From Clostridiales bacterium (GTDB taxonomy: Bacteria > Bacillota > Clostridia > Oscillospirales > Oscillospiraceae), in contig JAQXNP010000084.1 in the NCBI GenBank assembly GCA_029098065.1, positions 1-8,309 of the forward strand: a stretch of DNA of 8,309 nucleotides, read 5' to 3'. A program made the translations under genes and the position numbers. Of this stretch, positions 1 through 6,919 are shown piece by piece; the first letter of the stretch is position 1; every line of letters begins with the position of its first letter. The notes below the pieces were generated by a model. It searched no databases, was not told the DNA's origin, and was given only the letters and a program-made list of their open reading frames with translations.

Positions 1-1102
1 CGGTCTCCAGCCCCAAGTCATCAAACAGGGCCAGCACCCCCCGCAGGGAGGTGGTCTTTCCGGTGCCCGGCCCCCCGGTCAGGAGCATCACCTGCCGCTT
101 GGCCGCCAGCTCCACCGCCAGGCGCTGCTGGGGCGCGTAGGTGAGGCCCTGGGTCTTTTCGATGCGGGAGATGAGCCGGTCCAGATCTGCCAGCGGACAC
201 AGCTCGTTGGCGCTCATGGTTCCGATCCGCTCCGCCACCAGTGCCTCGGCGTCATAGAACTCACTCAGATAACAGGCGTCCTCCCCGGCCACAAAGTCCT
301 CTGTGACCCGGCCCTGGGCCTCCAGTGCGGACAGGCCGGAGTCCAGCACCGTCCCGTCATCCACGCCAATGAGCATTTGGGTGGCGGCCAGCAGCTTCCC
401 CCGGGGCAGAAAGGTGTGCCCATTGTCCAGATTGTGCCGGAGTTCAAAGAGAATCCCCGCCTCCACCCGCCGAGGATCGCTCAGGTCTGTTCCCAGTTCC
501 AGCGCCAGGCTGTCCGCCTGGGCAAAGGAGACCGCCAGTTCTCCCTCCGTCAGCAGATAGGGGTTGTCCCGGACGGCTTCCAGGGCCCGGTCTCCGTACC
601 GGCGGTAGAGGGGCATCCCCAGCTGGGGAGGCAGGCCGTGGCCGGTGAGAAAATCCAGCAGCCGCCGCATCCCCATCTGAAGGTGGAAGGCCTCCCCCAT
701 CGCCAGAGCCCGTTTCCGGGTGATGCCTTTGATCCGGGTAAGCCGTTCCGGCTCCTGCTCCAGAACATCCAGGGCATCGGCGCCGAATTCCTCCACCAGC
801 CGCCGGGCGGTGGCCGCGCCGATCCCCTTCACCGCCCCGGAGGCCAGATAATCAAAAATGGCCTGCTCCCCGCGGGGCATCCGGCGCTGTACCACCTCGG
901 CCCTGAACTGTTCGCCGTAGGAGGCGTGACGGACCCAGTTTCCCTGAATCGCAAGGGATTCCCCCGGCGCCGCGCCGGGCATGCATCCCACCACGGTGGT
1001 CAGATTCTCTCCCGTGTCCAGCCGGAGAACGGTATAGCCGTTTTCTTCATTCTGATAGATGATGGTCTCCACCGTTCCCTCCAGGACCGTTTCACCAGCC
1101 AT
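1..1102 (-). CDS. recD2: RecD2-type ATP-dependent DNA helicase (N-terminal part, runs off the window)
   Basis: This is the first 367 codons of a RecD2/YrrC-family SF1B helicase; the C-terminal half lies beyond position 1. Family members unwind DNA 5'-3' with ATP hydrolysis and act in recombination and repair in bacteria without RecBCD. Visible parts are an N-terminal beta-rich segment (about residues 6-75), helix-hairpin-helix-like motifs (VKGIGAATARRL near 91 and IKGITRKRA near 125), and the Walker A loop GGPGTGKTT at residues 343-351, close to the left edge. The position of Walker A after a long N-terminal domain separates RecD2 from short RecD proteins. The ATG at 1100-1102 is preceded by GGAG with a 6-base spacer in a purine-rich run. 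It lies 70 bases after the stop of the upstream small membrane-protein gene, with a hairpin between them. The identification is firm; helicase motifs II-VI cannot be checked here. Confidence 0.93.
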   Translation of the reverse strand, partial: MAGETVLEGTVETIIYQNEENGYTVLRLDTGENLTTVVGCMPGAAPGESLAIQGNWVRHASYGEQFRAEVVQRRMPRGEQAIFDYLASGAVKGIGAATARRLVEEFGADALDVLEQEPERLTRIKGITRKRALAMGEAFHLQMGMRRLLDFLTGHGLPPQLGMPLYRRYGDRALEAVRDNPYLLTEGELAVSFAQADSLALELGTDLSDPRRVEAGILFELRHNLDNGHTFLPRGKLLAATQMLIGVDDGTVLDSGLSALEAQGRVTEDFVAGEDACYLSEFYDAEALVAERIGTMSANELCPLADLDRLISRIEKTQGLTYAPQQRLAVELAAKRQVMLLTGGPGTGKTTSLRGVLALFDDLGLET

Positions 1103-1143
1103 GGAAAACTCCGCCCCCTCTCTCTGAACGGCACCTGCGAAAA

Positions 1144-1166
1144 GGGCGGGCGATGTCCGCCCGCCC
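1144..1166 (-). terminator. GC-rich hairpin between the small membrane-protein gene and recD2
   Basis: A perfect 9-base-pair inverted repeat (GGGCGGGCG at 1144-1152 against CGCCCGCCC at 1158-1166) has a 5-base loop. Read on the minus strand it is followed by only TTT and then CGCAGG. The stem is strong but the U-tract is short, so it may be a weak intrinsic terminator or attenuator that lowers recD2 expression relative to the upstream genes. It could also simply be an mRNA-stabilising stem. Confidence 0.4.
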
Positions 1167-1172
1167 CGCCGC

Positions 1173-1505
1173 CTATAATGTCTCTATGTACTCCGCCAGC
1201 CTGCCGGCCGGGCAGAGGAACACCCCGGGCTCCCGGCAGCACAGGGCAGCCGCCACCGCCTGCCCGGCGGAACTGAGGCCGCAGTCCGCGATGACCACCG
1301 GCCCCCGAAGCAGGCCGCCGCCTCTCAGCCACAGCAGCCCTTTTACCGCCTGTTCCAGTTCCTCCCCGTCACCGCTCCCCCTGACCAGCGCGCAGGCGTG
1401 GGCGCCGCCCACGGGAGTCAGAACATGACCGAACAGCAGCCAGCCCAGTCCCAGCAGTCCAAACACCGCCAGCAGGGACAGCACAACCTCCAAAACAGCC
1501 CGCAT
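1173..1505 (-). CDS. Small protein with one N-terminal membrane helix, function unknown
   Basis: This 110-residue protein matches no family I can name. Residues about 3-26 form one strongly hydrophobic helix (LEVVLSLLAVFGLLGLGWLL), which reads as a membrane anchor or uncleaved signal. The rest is a soluble domain with a leucine-rich middle (LEQAVKGLLWLRGGGLL), a hydrophobic strand ending in Asp-Cys (VVIADCG), and further cysteines (LCC, then FLCPAG) before the C-terminus. The alternation of hydrophobic and acidic stretches looks like genuine coding sequence. The ATG at 1503-1505 follows a clear GAGGTGAGG ribosome site, and the stop is TAG. It starts 30 bases after the COG2426 gene ends and precedes recD2, so it probably belongs to the transcript of the COG2426 gene. 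The gene is likely real; any function would be a guess. Confidence 0.7.
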   Translation of the reverse strand: MRAVLEVVLSLLAVFGLLGLGWLLFGHVLTPVGGAHACALVRGSGDGEELEQAVKGLLWLRGGGLLRGPVVIADCGLSSAGQAVAAALCCREPGVFLCPAGRLAEYIETL

Positions 1506-1535
1506 GAAGCCTCACCTCGGGCCATTCTATGCGCC

Positions 1536-2021
1536 TCACACCATGGCGGTGACGCCGTAGGTGATGAAGAACACAATGAGCCCGGCGGCACACACGCCCG
1601 TCACCAGAGAGGGGAAGGCTTTCCGCAGAGACATGTCCATAAAAGCGGCGGCCAGCGCCCCCGTCCATCCCCCAGTTCCCGGCAGCGGAATGGCCACAAA
1701 GATGGTGAGGCCCAGATATTTATACCTGCTCACCTTTCGTCCCTTCAGGTGGGCTTTTTTCTCCAGCCGGTCCACCACTCCATCCAGCCGGGGCATCCGG
1801 CGGCGCATCCATTGGAAGATCTCCCGGATGTACACCACAATAAAGGGCAGCGGAATCAGATTTCCGATGATGCCGGCAATCAGAGCCTTCCAGGGCGTCA
1901 GCCCCAGCGCCACTCCGAAGGGAAGCCCGCCCCGCAGTTCGATGACCGGGATCATGGATACCAGCATGGTGAGTACAAACTCCCCCGATTGTGTGTGGTT
2001 GAGCCAATCCATCAATTCCAA
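1536..2021 (-). CDS. COG2426 / Sm_multidrug_ex family membrane protein, TTG start
   Basis: A 161-residue integral membrane protein of the family annotated as 'putative small multidrug export protein' (COG2426, Pfam Sm_multidrug_ex). The transport role is only the family label; substrate and mechanism are not established. The two family hallmarks are present: IPVIELRGGLPFG (residues 24-36), a re-entrant-looking segment at the end of the first hydrophobic stretch, and IPLPGTGGWTGAL (111-123). Hydrophobic helices lie at about 15-27, 45-65, 103-126 and 138-158, and a basic loop (about 72-101) carries the positive charge. I chose TTG at 2019-2021 because GGAGG sits 7 bases before it. The in-frame GTG at 2061-2063 overlaps the probable -10 element, and the ATG three codons downstream is 16 bases from the ribosome site. 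Stop is TGA. It leads a probable operon with the 110-residue gene and perhaps recD2. Confidence 0.9.
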   Translation of the reverse strand: MELMDWLNHTQSGEFVLTMLVSMIPVIELRGGLPFGVALGLTPWKALIAGIIGNLIPLPFIVVYIREIFQWMRRRMPRLDGVVDRLEKKAHLKGRKVSRYKYLGLTIFVAIPLPGTGGWTGALAAAFMDMSLRKAFPSLVTGVCAAGLIVFFITYGVTAMV

Positions 2022-2028
2022 CGCGGTT

Positions 2029-2033
2029 CCTCC
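2029..2033 (-). promoter_or_regulatory. Ribosome binding site that fixes the TTG start of the COG2426 gene
   Basis: Minus-strand GGAGG is followed by AACCGCG (7 bases) and then TTG. This spacing is ideal for the TTG codon and poor for the neighbouring in-frame GTG and ATG codons, so it decides the start. Confidence 0.8.
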
Positions 2034-2053
2034 GTTACTTGGTTGATGTGGGT

Positions 2054-2062
2054 ATTGTACCA
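2054..2062 (-). promoter_or_regulatory. Extended -10 promoter of the COG2426 gene
   Basis: The minus strand reads TGGTACAAT, a good match to the extended -10 consensus TGnTATAAT. No convincing -35 exists at 16-18 bases, but an A/T-rich stretch (about 2080-2096) lies upstream, as is common for extended -10 promoters. Transcription would begin near 2047, giving a leader of about 26 bases to the TTG start. The promoter sits in the 55-base gap after the uvrA stop and would uncouple the downstream genes from uvrA. No convincing terminator hairpin for uvrA is visible in this gap, only weak stems before a T-rich run. Confidence 0.6.
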
Positions 2063-2117
2063 CAGGAGGGCGGAAGGAAAAAATAAATATTTCATGAATT
2101 CGGTCGAAAGAATCGCC

Positions 2118-4940
2118 TCACAGCATTCGCCTTAAATATTGGCCGGTGTAACTCCGCTCACAGGCCGCCACCTCTTCCGGTGTGCCGGTACAGACCACGG
2201 TTCCGCCGCCGCTGCCCCCCTCGGGCCCCAGATCAATGAGATAATCCGCCGTCTTTACCACATCCAGATTGTGCTCAATGACCACCACCGTGTTTCCCAG
2301 CTCCACCAGCTTCTGAAGCACGTCGATGAGTTTGTGGACGTCATAGCTGTGGAGACCGGTGGTGGGCTCATCCAGAATATAGATCGTGCGGCCGGTGGCG
2401 CGTTTGGCCAGCTCGGTGGCCAGCTTCACCCGCTGGGCTTCGCCGCCGGAGAGCTCCGTGGAGGACTGCCCCAGCTTGATATAGGAGAGTCCCACCTCGC
2501 TCAGCGTCACCAGCTTGTTGTAGATCTTGGGCAGATTCTCAAAGAAGGGCAGGGCCTCATCCACGGTCATCTCAAGAACCTCGTAGATGTTCTTGCCCTT
2601 GTACCGCACCTCCAGGGTCTCCCGGTTGTAGCGCCGGCCCTTGCAGACCTCGCATGGCACATAGATATCGGGCAGAAAGTGCATCTCGATTTTCAGCAGG
2701 CCGTCCCCCTGGCAGGCCTCGCAGCGTCCGCCCCGGACGTTGAAGGAGAACCGGCCCGCGCCGTAGCCCCTGGCCTTGGCGTCCGGAGTGGAGGCGAACA
2801 GCTCGCGGATGTCGTTGAACAGCCCGGTATAAGTGGCCGGGTTGGAGCGCGGGGTCCTTCCAATGGGAGACTGGTCGATGTTGATGACCTTGTCCAGAAA
2901 TTCCTCCCCTTCGATGCTCCTGTGCTTTCCCGGCCGGGTCTTGGCCCGGTTCAGATCCGCGGCCAGCCGTTTGTAGAGGATCTCATTGACCAGGGAGGAT
3001 TTCCCCGACCCGGACACGCCGGTGACGCAGGTAAAGGTCCCCAGCGGAATGGACACGTCAATGTTCTGCAGGTTGTTCTCCGCCGCCCCCCGGATGGTGA
3101 GGAAGTTCCCGTTTCCCGGCCTGCGCTTTCGGGGGACGGGGATCTTCATCCGGCCGGACAGATAGGCCCCGGTGATGGACTCAGGGGCGGCCTCGATGTC
3201 CTCCACTGTCCCCTGGGCCACGATGCGACCGCCGTGGACCCCCGCCCCGGGTCCCACATCCACGATATAGTCCGCCGCGCGCATGGTGTCCTCGTCGTGC
3301 TCCACCACCAGCAGGGTGTTGCCCAGATCCCGCAGGTGCTTCAGGGTGGCCAGCAGCTTGTCGTTGTCCCGCTGATGAAGGCCGATGGAGGGCTCGTCCA
3401 GGATATACAGCACTCCCATGAGGGAGGAGCCGATCTGCGTGGCCAGCCGGATGCGCTGGCTCTCGCCGCCGGAAAGGGTGCCCGCCGACCGGGACAGGGT
3501 CAGATATTCCAGCCCCACCGACTTCAAAAAGCCCAGGCGGGACTTGATCTCCTTGACGATCTGCCCGGCAATGAGGGTCTTCTGCTCGGAGAGCTCCAGG
3601 TGCTCCATAAACTCCAGCGCCTCGGTGACGGGCAGCCGGCAGTAGGCGTCGATATCCAGTCCGCCCACCGTCACCGCCAGGGATTCCCGGCGCAGCCGCT
3701 TGCCATGGCAGTCGGGGCAGGGTTTCTCCGACATGCATTCCTCCAGTTCCCGCCGCACCGCGTCGGACTGGGTCTCCCGGTAGCGGCGCTCCAGGTTGTT
3801 GCAGATCCCCTCGAAGGGCTGCATCAGTGTCCCCTGGCCGTTGGCCCGGTCATAGGTCAGCTTCAGCTTCTCCCCCCTGGTGCCGTACAGGATGACGTCC
3901 ACCACCTCTTCCGGCAGATCCTTCACCGGGGTGGTCAGTTTGAAGCGGTACTTTTTCGCCAGCGCCTCGAAATACATCCGGGAGATGGAATCTCCCTTGA
4001 TGTTGTTCCACCCGGAGGCGGTGATGGCGCCGTCCAGGATGGACAGATTCCGGTTGGGGATGATGAGCTCCGGGTCCACCTTGAGCTGGACCCCCAGACC
4101 GGTACAGGTGGGACAGGCGCCGAAGGGGTTGTTGAAGGAGAACATCCGGGGGGTGAGCTCCTCGATGGAGATGCCGCAGTCCTCGCAGGCGTAATTCTGA
4201 GAGAAGAGGATATCCCGATCCTCCCCCACGATGTTGATGACCACCAGCCCGCCCGCCAGACCGGAGGCGATCTCCACCGAGTCGGTGAGCCGCTGGGTGA
4301 TATCCGCCCGGATGACCAGCCGGTCCACCACGATCTCAATGTTGTGCTTTCTGTTCTTGTCCAGCCTGATCTCTTCGGACAGATCGTAGATAGAGCCGTC
4401 GGCCCGGACCCGGACATAGCCGGATTTTCGGGCGTCCTCAAAGATCTTCAGGTGCTCGCCCTTCTTCCCCCGGATCACCGGGGCCATGACCTGGATCCGG
4501 GTGGCCTCGGGAAGCTTCATTACCTGGTCAATGATCTGATCGATGGTCTGCTGCTTGATCTCCTTGCCGCAGATGGGACAGTGGGGGGTGCCCACCCGGG
4601 CCCACAGCAGGCGCAGGTAGTCGTAAATCTCCGTGACGGTTCCCACCGTGGAGCGGGGGTTCTTGGAGGTGGTCTTCTGGTCGATGGAGATGGCGGGAGA
4701 CAAGCCGTCGATGGAATCCACATCCGGCTTCTCCATCTGACCCATAAACATTCTGGCATAGGAGGACAGGCTCTCCACATACCGCCGCTGGCCCTCGGCG
4801 TAAATGGTGTCAAAGGCCAGGGAGGACTTGCCCGAACCGGACACGCCGGTGAGGACCACCAGTTTGTCCCGGGGAATGGACACATCCACGTTTTTCAGAT
4901 TGTTGGCGCGGGCGCCCTTGACGGTGATGCGGTCTTGCAT
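2118..4940 (-). CDS. uvrA: UvrABC excision nuclease subunit A (ATP-binding damage sensor)
   Basis: Complete UvrA of 940 residues, the usual length. As a dimer with UvrB it scans DNA for bulky lesions and loads UvrB in nucleotide excision repair. Two ABC-type ATPase modules are visible. The first has Walker [10 protein letters not shown] (32-40), signature LSGGESQR (489-496) and Walker [11 protein letters not shown] (513-522). The second has GVSGSGKSS (641-649), LSGGEAQR (830-837) and [10 protein letters not shown] (855-864). Zinc-binding cysteine pairs occur at C252/C255 with C276/C279, and at C740/C743 with C763/C766, the latter being the conserved second-module zinc finger. C121/C124 and C408/C411 are further CxxC pairs. 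The ATG at 4938-4940 follows AAGGAGA about 10 bases away. It starts 24 bases after the CPCC gene with no room for a separate promoter, so it probably rides on that transcript. No truncation or missing catalytic residue is seen. Confidence 0.98.
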   Translation of the reverse strand: MQDRITVKGARANNLKNVDVSIPRDKLVVLTGVSGSGKSSLAFDTIYAEGQRRYVESLSSYARMFMGQMEKPDVDSIDGLSPAISIDQKTTSKNPRSTVGTVTEIYDYLRLLWARVGTPHCPICGKEIKQQTIDQIIDQVMKLPEATRIQVMAPVIRGKKGEHLKIFEDARKSGYVRVRADGSIYDLSEEIRLDKNRKHNIEIVVDRLVIRADITQRLTDSVEIASGLAGGLVVINIVGEDRDILFSQNYACEDCGISIEELTPRMFSFNNPFGACPTCTGLGVQLKVDPELIIPNRNLSILDGAITASGWNNIKGDSISRMYFEALAKKYRFKLTTPVKDLPEEVVDVILYGTRGEKLKLTYDRANGQGTLMQPFEGICNNLERRYRETQSDAVRRELEECMSEKPCPDCHGKRLRRESLAVTVGGLDIDAYCRLPVTEALEFMEHLELSEQKTLIAGQIVKEIKSRLGFLKSVGLEYLTLSRSAGTLSGGESQRIRLATQIGSSLMGVLYILDEPSIGLHQRDNDKLLATLKHLRDLGNTLLVVEHDEDTMRAADYIVDVGPGAGVHGGRIVAQGTVEDIEAAPESITGAYLSGRMKIPVPRKRRPGNGNFLTIRGAAENNLQNIDVSIPLGTFTCVTGVSGSGKSSLVNEILYKRLAADLNRAKTRPGKHRSIEGEEFLDKVINIDQSPIGRTPRSNPATYTGLFNDIRELFASTPDAKARGYGAGRFSFNVRGGRCEACQGDGLLKIEMHFLPDIYVPCEVCKGRRYNRETLEVRYKGKNIYEVLEMTVDEALPFFENLPKIYNKLVTLSEVGLSYIKLGQSSTELSGGEAQRVKLATELAKRATGRTIYILDEPTTGLHSYDVHKLIDVLQKLVELGNTVVVIEHNLDVVKTADYLIDLGPEGGSGGGTVVCTGTPEEVAACERSYTGQYLRRML

Positions 4941-4964
4941 AAGCTTGGTTCTCCTTCAGTGATT

Positions 4965-5240
4965 TCATGTTTGGGGCAGTTCATCCGGACGCGGCGGACG
5001 CACACAGCGGACCAGGCGCGCCCGGGCCGCGCCGAAGGCATGGTAATTGGCCCGGCCTTCCCGCAGCGTCATACCCCCATTTTCATCGCTGGGCTCGTCC
5101 TCCCCCGGAGAAAAAACGTCGTTTTCCCAGAAGCAGACCGGGCAGATGAAGGCCACGGCAGCTTCTCTCGGGACAGGGAAGGTCAGACACCGGCAACAGG
5201 GGCAGGGATGTACGCCGCCAGGGCGTACCGCCTCCGCCAT
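4965..5240 (-). CDS. CPCC family cysteine-rich protein
   Basis: A 91-residue protein of the Cys_rich_CPCC type (Pfam family named for its motif). The diagnostic core is HPCPCCRCLTF (residues 11-21) followed by ICPVCFWEND (32-41). These are two closely spaced cysteine clusters (C13, C15, C16, C18 and C33, C36) that would be expected to bind a metal, probably zinc. After an acidic stretch comes the usual family tail resembling 'LREARANF.RFGA', here LREGRANYHAFGA. No enzymatic role is known for the family. The ATG overlaps the TGA of the aldo/keto reductase by one base (TGATG) and has no good ribosome site of its own, so translation is probably coupled to that gene. uvrA follows 24 bases later. 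A 7-base inverted repeat (GTACGCC at 5210-5216, GGCGTAC at 5222-5228) lies over the first codons and could tune the coupling. Confidence 0.88.
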   Translation of the reverse strand: MAEAVRPGGVHPCPCCRCLTFPVPREAAVAFICPVCFWENDVFSPGEDEPSDENGGMTLREGRANYHAFGAARARLVRCVRPPRPDELPQT

Positions 5241-6253
5241 CAGCAGCCGAACTCTTTGGCCACGTCCTTGAGCATATCCCGGATGGGCAGTTCATAGGGG
5301 CAGCGCTCTTCGCACTTGCCGCAGCCGATGCACTCGCTGGCGTGATGGGCCAGCGAGGTGTAGCGGGCCTTGGCCCAGTCGGCCAGATGATATTTCCGCA
5401 GATAGTTCACCATGAGGAAATTGGAGGGGATGTCGATCCCCACGGTGCAGGGAGCGCAGTAGCCGCACCGGCGGCAGAAGTGATTGCCCAGCTCCTTCCG
5501 GATGGCCGCGCACCGCTCCAGCTCCTCCTGGGTGAGGGGAGTCAGCTCCTCCGCGGCGGCGGCGTTGCGCTCCACCTCTTCCACGCTGCCCATGCCCGGG
5601 ATGGAAATGTCGATAACGCCGGAGGCCGCGATATACCGCAGGGCCAGCTTCCAGTCATCCAGGTTGCCGCCGGCCAGGGGCTTCATGCAGATGGTGCCGA
5701 TCCCCTTGGCCCGGGCCTCCCGCAGTACCGCCTCTCCGTGGTTCTCCACAATGTTGTAAGGGAACATGACGGTCTCAATGAGATCCGCGTGCTCCTCCAC
5801 CAGCTTTTTCAGCGCGTCCACACTGTGGGCAGTGGCGCCGATATGGCCGATCTTCCCCTCCGCTTTGGCCTCCAGCAGGGCCTTCACCGCCCCGTCCGGG
5901 CCGAAGGCCTTGTCAAAGTCCTTCAGCGGCAGATTGTGGAGCTGATAGACGTCGATGTAGTCGGTCTGAAGATTGCCCAGGCTGATGCCGATGTCCCGCT
6001 TCATGCTTTCGTAATCCCGGGACATGGACTTGGTGGCCAGGATGAACTTCTCCCGACGGCCCTTCAGGGCGGCGCCCAGGTATTCCTCGGAGACGGTGTA
6101 GCCCCGGGCGGTGTCGATATAATTCATGCCGTGCTTCTCCAGAGCGTCCACCACCGCCATGGTGTTGGCCGCATCGGAGCGCTGGATGGGGATCCCGCCG
6201 AACGAGATCTCCGCGCACTTCAGTCCGGTTTTTCCAAGCTCTACGTATTTCAT
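5240..6253 (-). CDS. Aldo/keto reductase with C-terminal 4Fe-4S ferredoxin-like domain
   Basis: A 337-residue protein of the COG1453-type aldo/keto reductases. The TIM-barrel part (about 1-245) keeps the catalytic tetrad: D47 and Y52 in YIDTARGY, K75 in LATKS and H106 in YQLHN. The C-terminal part carries CRRCGYCAPC (C260, C263, C266, C269) and CIGCGKCEERCPYELPI (C308, C311, C314, C318), the latter a classical 4Fe-4S motif. Such proteins are presumed cytoplasmic oxidoreductases that pass electrons between a nicotinamide cofactor and iron-sulfur clusters; the substrate is unknown. I start at ATG 6251-6253, which follows AAGGAGGAG at 8 bases and gives the family N-terminus MKYVELGKTGLKCAEISFGG. 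The frame stays open further upstream, but that stretch overlaps the preceding membrane-protein gene. The stop overlaps the CPCC start by one base. The family assignment is firm; a link to DNA repair is not. Confidence 0.95.
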   Translation of the reverse strand: MKYVELGKTGLKCAEISFGGIPIQRSDAANTMAVVDALEKHGMNYIDTARGYTVSEEYLGAALKGRREKFILATKSMSRDYESMKRDIGISLGNLQTDYIDVYQLHNLPLKDFDKAFGPDGAVKALLEAKAEGKIGHIGATAHSVDALKKLVEEHADLIETVMFPYNIVENHGEAVLREARAKGIGTICMKPLAGGNLDDWKLALRYIAASGVIDISIPGMGSVEEVERNAAAAEELTPLTQEELERCAAIRKELGNHFCRRCGYCAPCTVGIDIPSNFLMVNYLRKYHLADWAKARYTSLAHHASECIGCGKCEERCPYELPIRDMLKDVAKEFGC

Positions 6254-6269
6254 GTTATATTCTCCTCCT

Positions 6270-6624
6270 TCAAAATAATCCGGCCCACAGCCCGGCCGGC
6301 CAGCCGGCAGGCTTAAGTACAAGGACCAACGCGCAGGCGGCCACCACGATGATCTCCCATACGATCAGCAGTTTCAGAATCACCCGGGCCGCCCGGAGGG
6401 CAATTCCCTGCCAATCCGTCAGGCCGGCAATGTACTGTTCGTCAAAATAGCCCTGTCCCCTCAGCCACCGCTGGCCAACCAGCAGAAGGGCCAGAAAAAC
6501 CGCGTTGACCGCCAGCAGTACGGCGGGCCGCCGTCAGTGCAGCTCCCAGCCAGGACAACGCCAAAGGCACCAAGGCACAGCAGAACAGGATCGGCATGAT
6601 AACAAGCAGAGAAATAAACCCCAT
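6270..6624 (-). pseudogene. Small multi-helix membrane protein gene broken by a frameshift
   Basis: Two overlapping minus-strand frames together read as one membrane protein of about 117 residues. The first starts at ATG 6622-6624, with AAGGAGG 8 bases upstream, and gives MGFISLLVIMPILFCCALVP followed by LALSWLGAALTA. The hydrophobic sequence then continues in another frame with VLLAVNAVFLALLLVGQRWL, a polar GYFDEQYIAGLTDW loop, and a third helix LLIVWEIIVVAACALVLVL. That frame ends at TGA 6270-6272, directly before the ribosome site of the aldo/keto reductase. The total of 355 bases is one more than a multiple of three. The shift must lie downstream of the TGA at 6534-6536 in the second frame and most likely falls in the G/C-rich run at 6521-6533. 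As written, translation in the first frame ends at 6442 after 60 residues. Family unknown. A true mutation or a sequencing error is equally possible. Confidence 0.65.
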
Positions 6625-6706
6625 ATGTTTTTCCTCCTTTTCCTTTCAAGCCAGCCGCGGAAAAAGCGGTTCTCACTCCCGCGCCGCCCCATCCGCGATG
6701 GGGCCC

Positions 6707-6733
6707 AAAAAGAGATGCCGGAGGCTCACCGGC
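6707..6733 (-). terminator. Second copy of the uvrB terminator
   Basis: Identical in this stretch to the terminator in the other repeat copy: stem GCCGG/CCGGC with a 7-base loop, then ATCTCTTTTT on the minus strand. If active it lies 83 bases before the membrane-protein start and would insulate the downstream operon from uvrB a second time. Confidence 0.45.
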
Positions 6734-6806
6734 CCCGCAGTTCAATAATCCGGTTCCGCAAAACGGCGGCATACTCGAACTCCAGCCGCTTGGAGGCCTC
6801 CTTCAT
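6726..6806 (-). pseudogene. Detached uvrB 3' fragment encoding an intact UVR-motif tail
   Basis: The minus strand encodes 26 residues, [10 protein letters not shown] followed by EYAAVLRNRIIELRGR, and then TGA. This is the expected C-terminal helical tail of UvrB (the UVR motif, typically LEF-E-AA-LRD-I). It keeps the Glu codon that is TAG in the copy joined to uvrB, but has Asn where the family normally has Asp. The frame is open for about 25 codons upstream into the spacer, yet no convincing start or ribosome site exists. It is best read as a remnant, or as a reservoir copy for recombination, and not as an expressed gene. Confidence 0.8.
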
Positions 6807-6807
6807 C

Positions 6808-6919
6808 ACCCCAGCCGGCTCTCGCCGGCCGGGGACCCCGGTTGATTTCACATCTTCCAGCCGGAGTGAATCCGGCGGTCAGGAACTCTCCGCTCCGCTT
6901 CGAGATTCACGGCGCTGAT
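6808..6919 (-). other. Hairpin-dense 112-base spacer between the uvrB-end repeats
   Basis: The spacer has no match to its flanks and no gene. It carries several inverted repeats: an 11-pair stem at 6809-6834; CCGGA/TCCGG at 6861-6875; GTGAATC at 6866-6872 against GATTCAC at 6904-6910, which would compete with the previous stem; and the near-palindrome at 6829-6841, which would compete with the first stem. In the first stem the minus-strand RNA has the loop GAGA (GNRA class) and a G-U pair where the plus strand has an A-C mismatch, so any folded RNA is more likely made from the minus strand. It may be the core of a lost mobile element or a dispersed repeat; I recognise no known RNA family. Confidence 0.55.

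Larger units (their letters stand above)
6680..6807 (-). repeat. Direct repeat, copy A (detached 3' end of uvrB)
   Basis: This 128-base segment matches 6920-7047 in the same orientation at an offset of exactly 240 bases. Four positions differ: 6694 C versus 6934 T (in a hairpin loop), 6755 T versus 6995 C (Asn versus Asp codon), 6761 A versus 7001 G (silent), and 6776 C versus 7016 A (Glu codon versus TAG). It contains the last 26 codons of UvrB, the terminator and a trailing hairpin. That hairpin is an 8-pair stem, GCCCCATC at 6686-6693 and GATGGGGC at 6697-6704, with a 3-base loop. Confidence 0.95.

Noticed and set aside
377..1276. A 299-codon plus-strand open frame opposite recD2
   Set aside because: The opposite strand encodes a RecD2 with a clear Walker A and helix-hairpin-helix motifs; the plus frame is compositionally a shadow without a ribosome site.
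2091..2117. Intrinsic terminator after uvrA
   Set aside because: Only 4-base stems and an 8-base palindrome precede the T-rich run; no stable stem is adjacent to the T bases, so I do not call a terminator.
2040..2117. LexA/SOS box near uvrA or the COG2426 promoter
   Set aside because: No match to the Gram-positive GAAC...GTTC operator was seen; the likely uvrB promoter, where one might sit, is outside the window.
2139..5297. A very long open frame (1052 codons) on the plus strand opposite uvrA and the CPCC gene
   Set aside because: It is antisense to unmistakable uvrA, has low-complexity His/Gly/Gln-rich content and no recognisable domain. Long antisense frames are common opposite GC-rich genes.
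5342..6316. A 324-codon plus-strand open frame opposite the aldo/keto reductase
   Set aside because: The minus strand holds a complete reductase with catalytic and cysteine motifs; the plus frame shows no domain and no translation signals.
6641..6655. TTGAAA as a -35 element for the membrane-protein gene
   Set aside because: The -10 position 17 bases later would fall on the start codon, beyond the ribosome site, so it cannot drive this gene.
6801..6860. Hammerhead-like ribozyme suggested by a UGAUGAAG string next to stems in the spacer
   Set aside because: The UGAUGA bases come partly from uvrB codons (the GATGAAGG start of the repeat), and the other conserved core strings and three-helix arrangement are not present.
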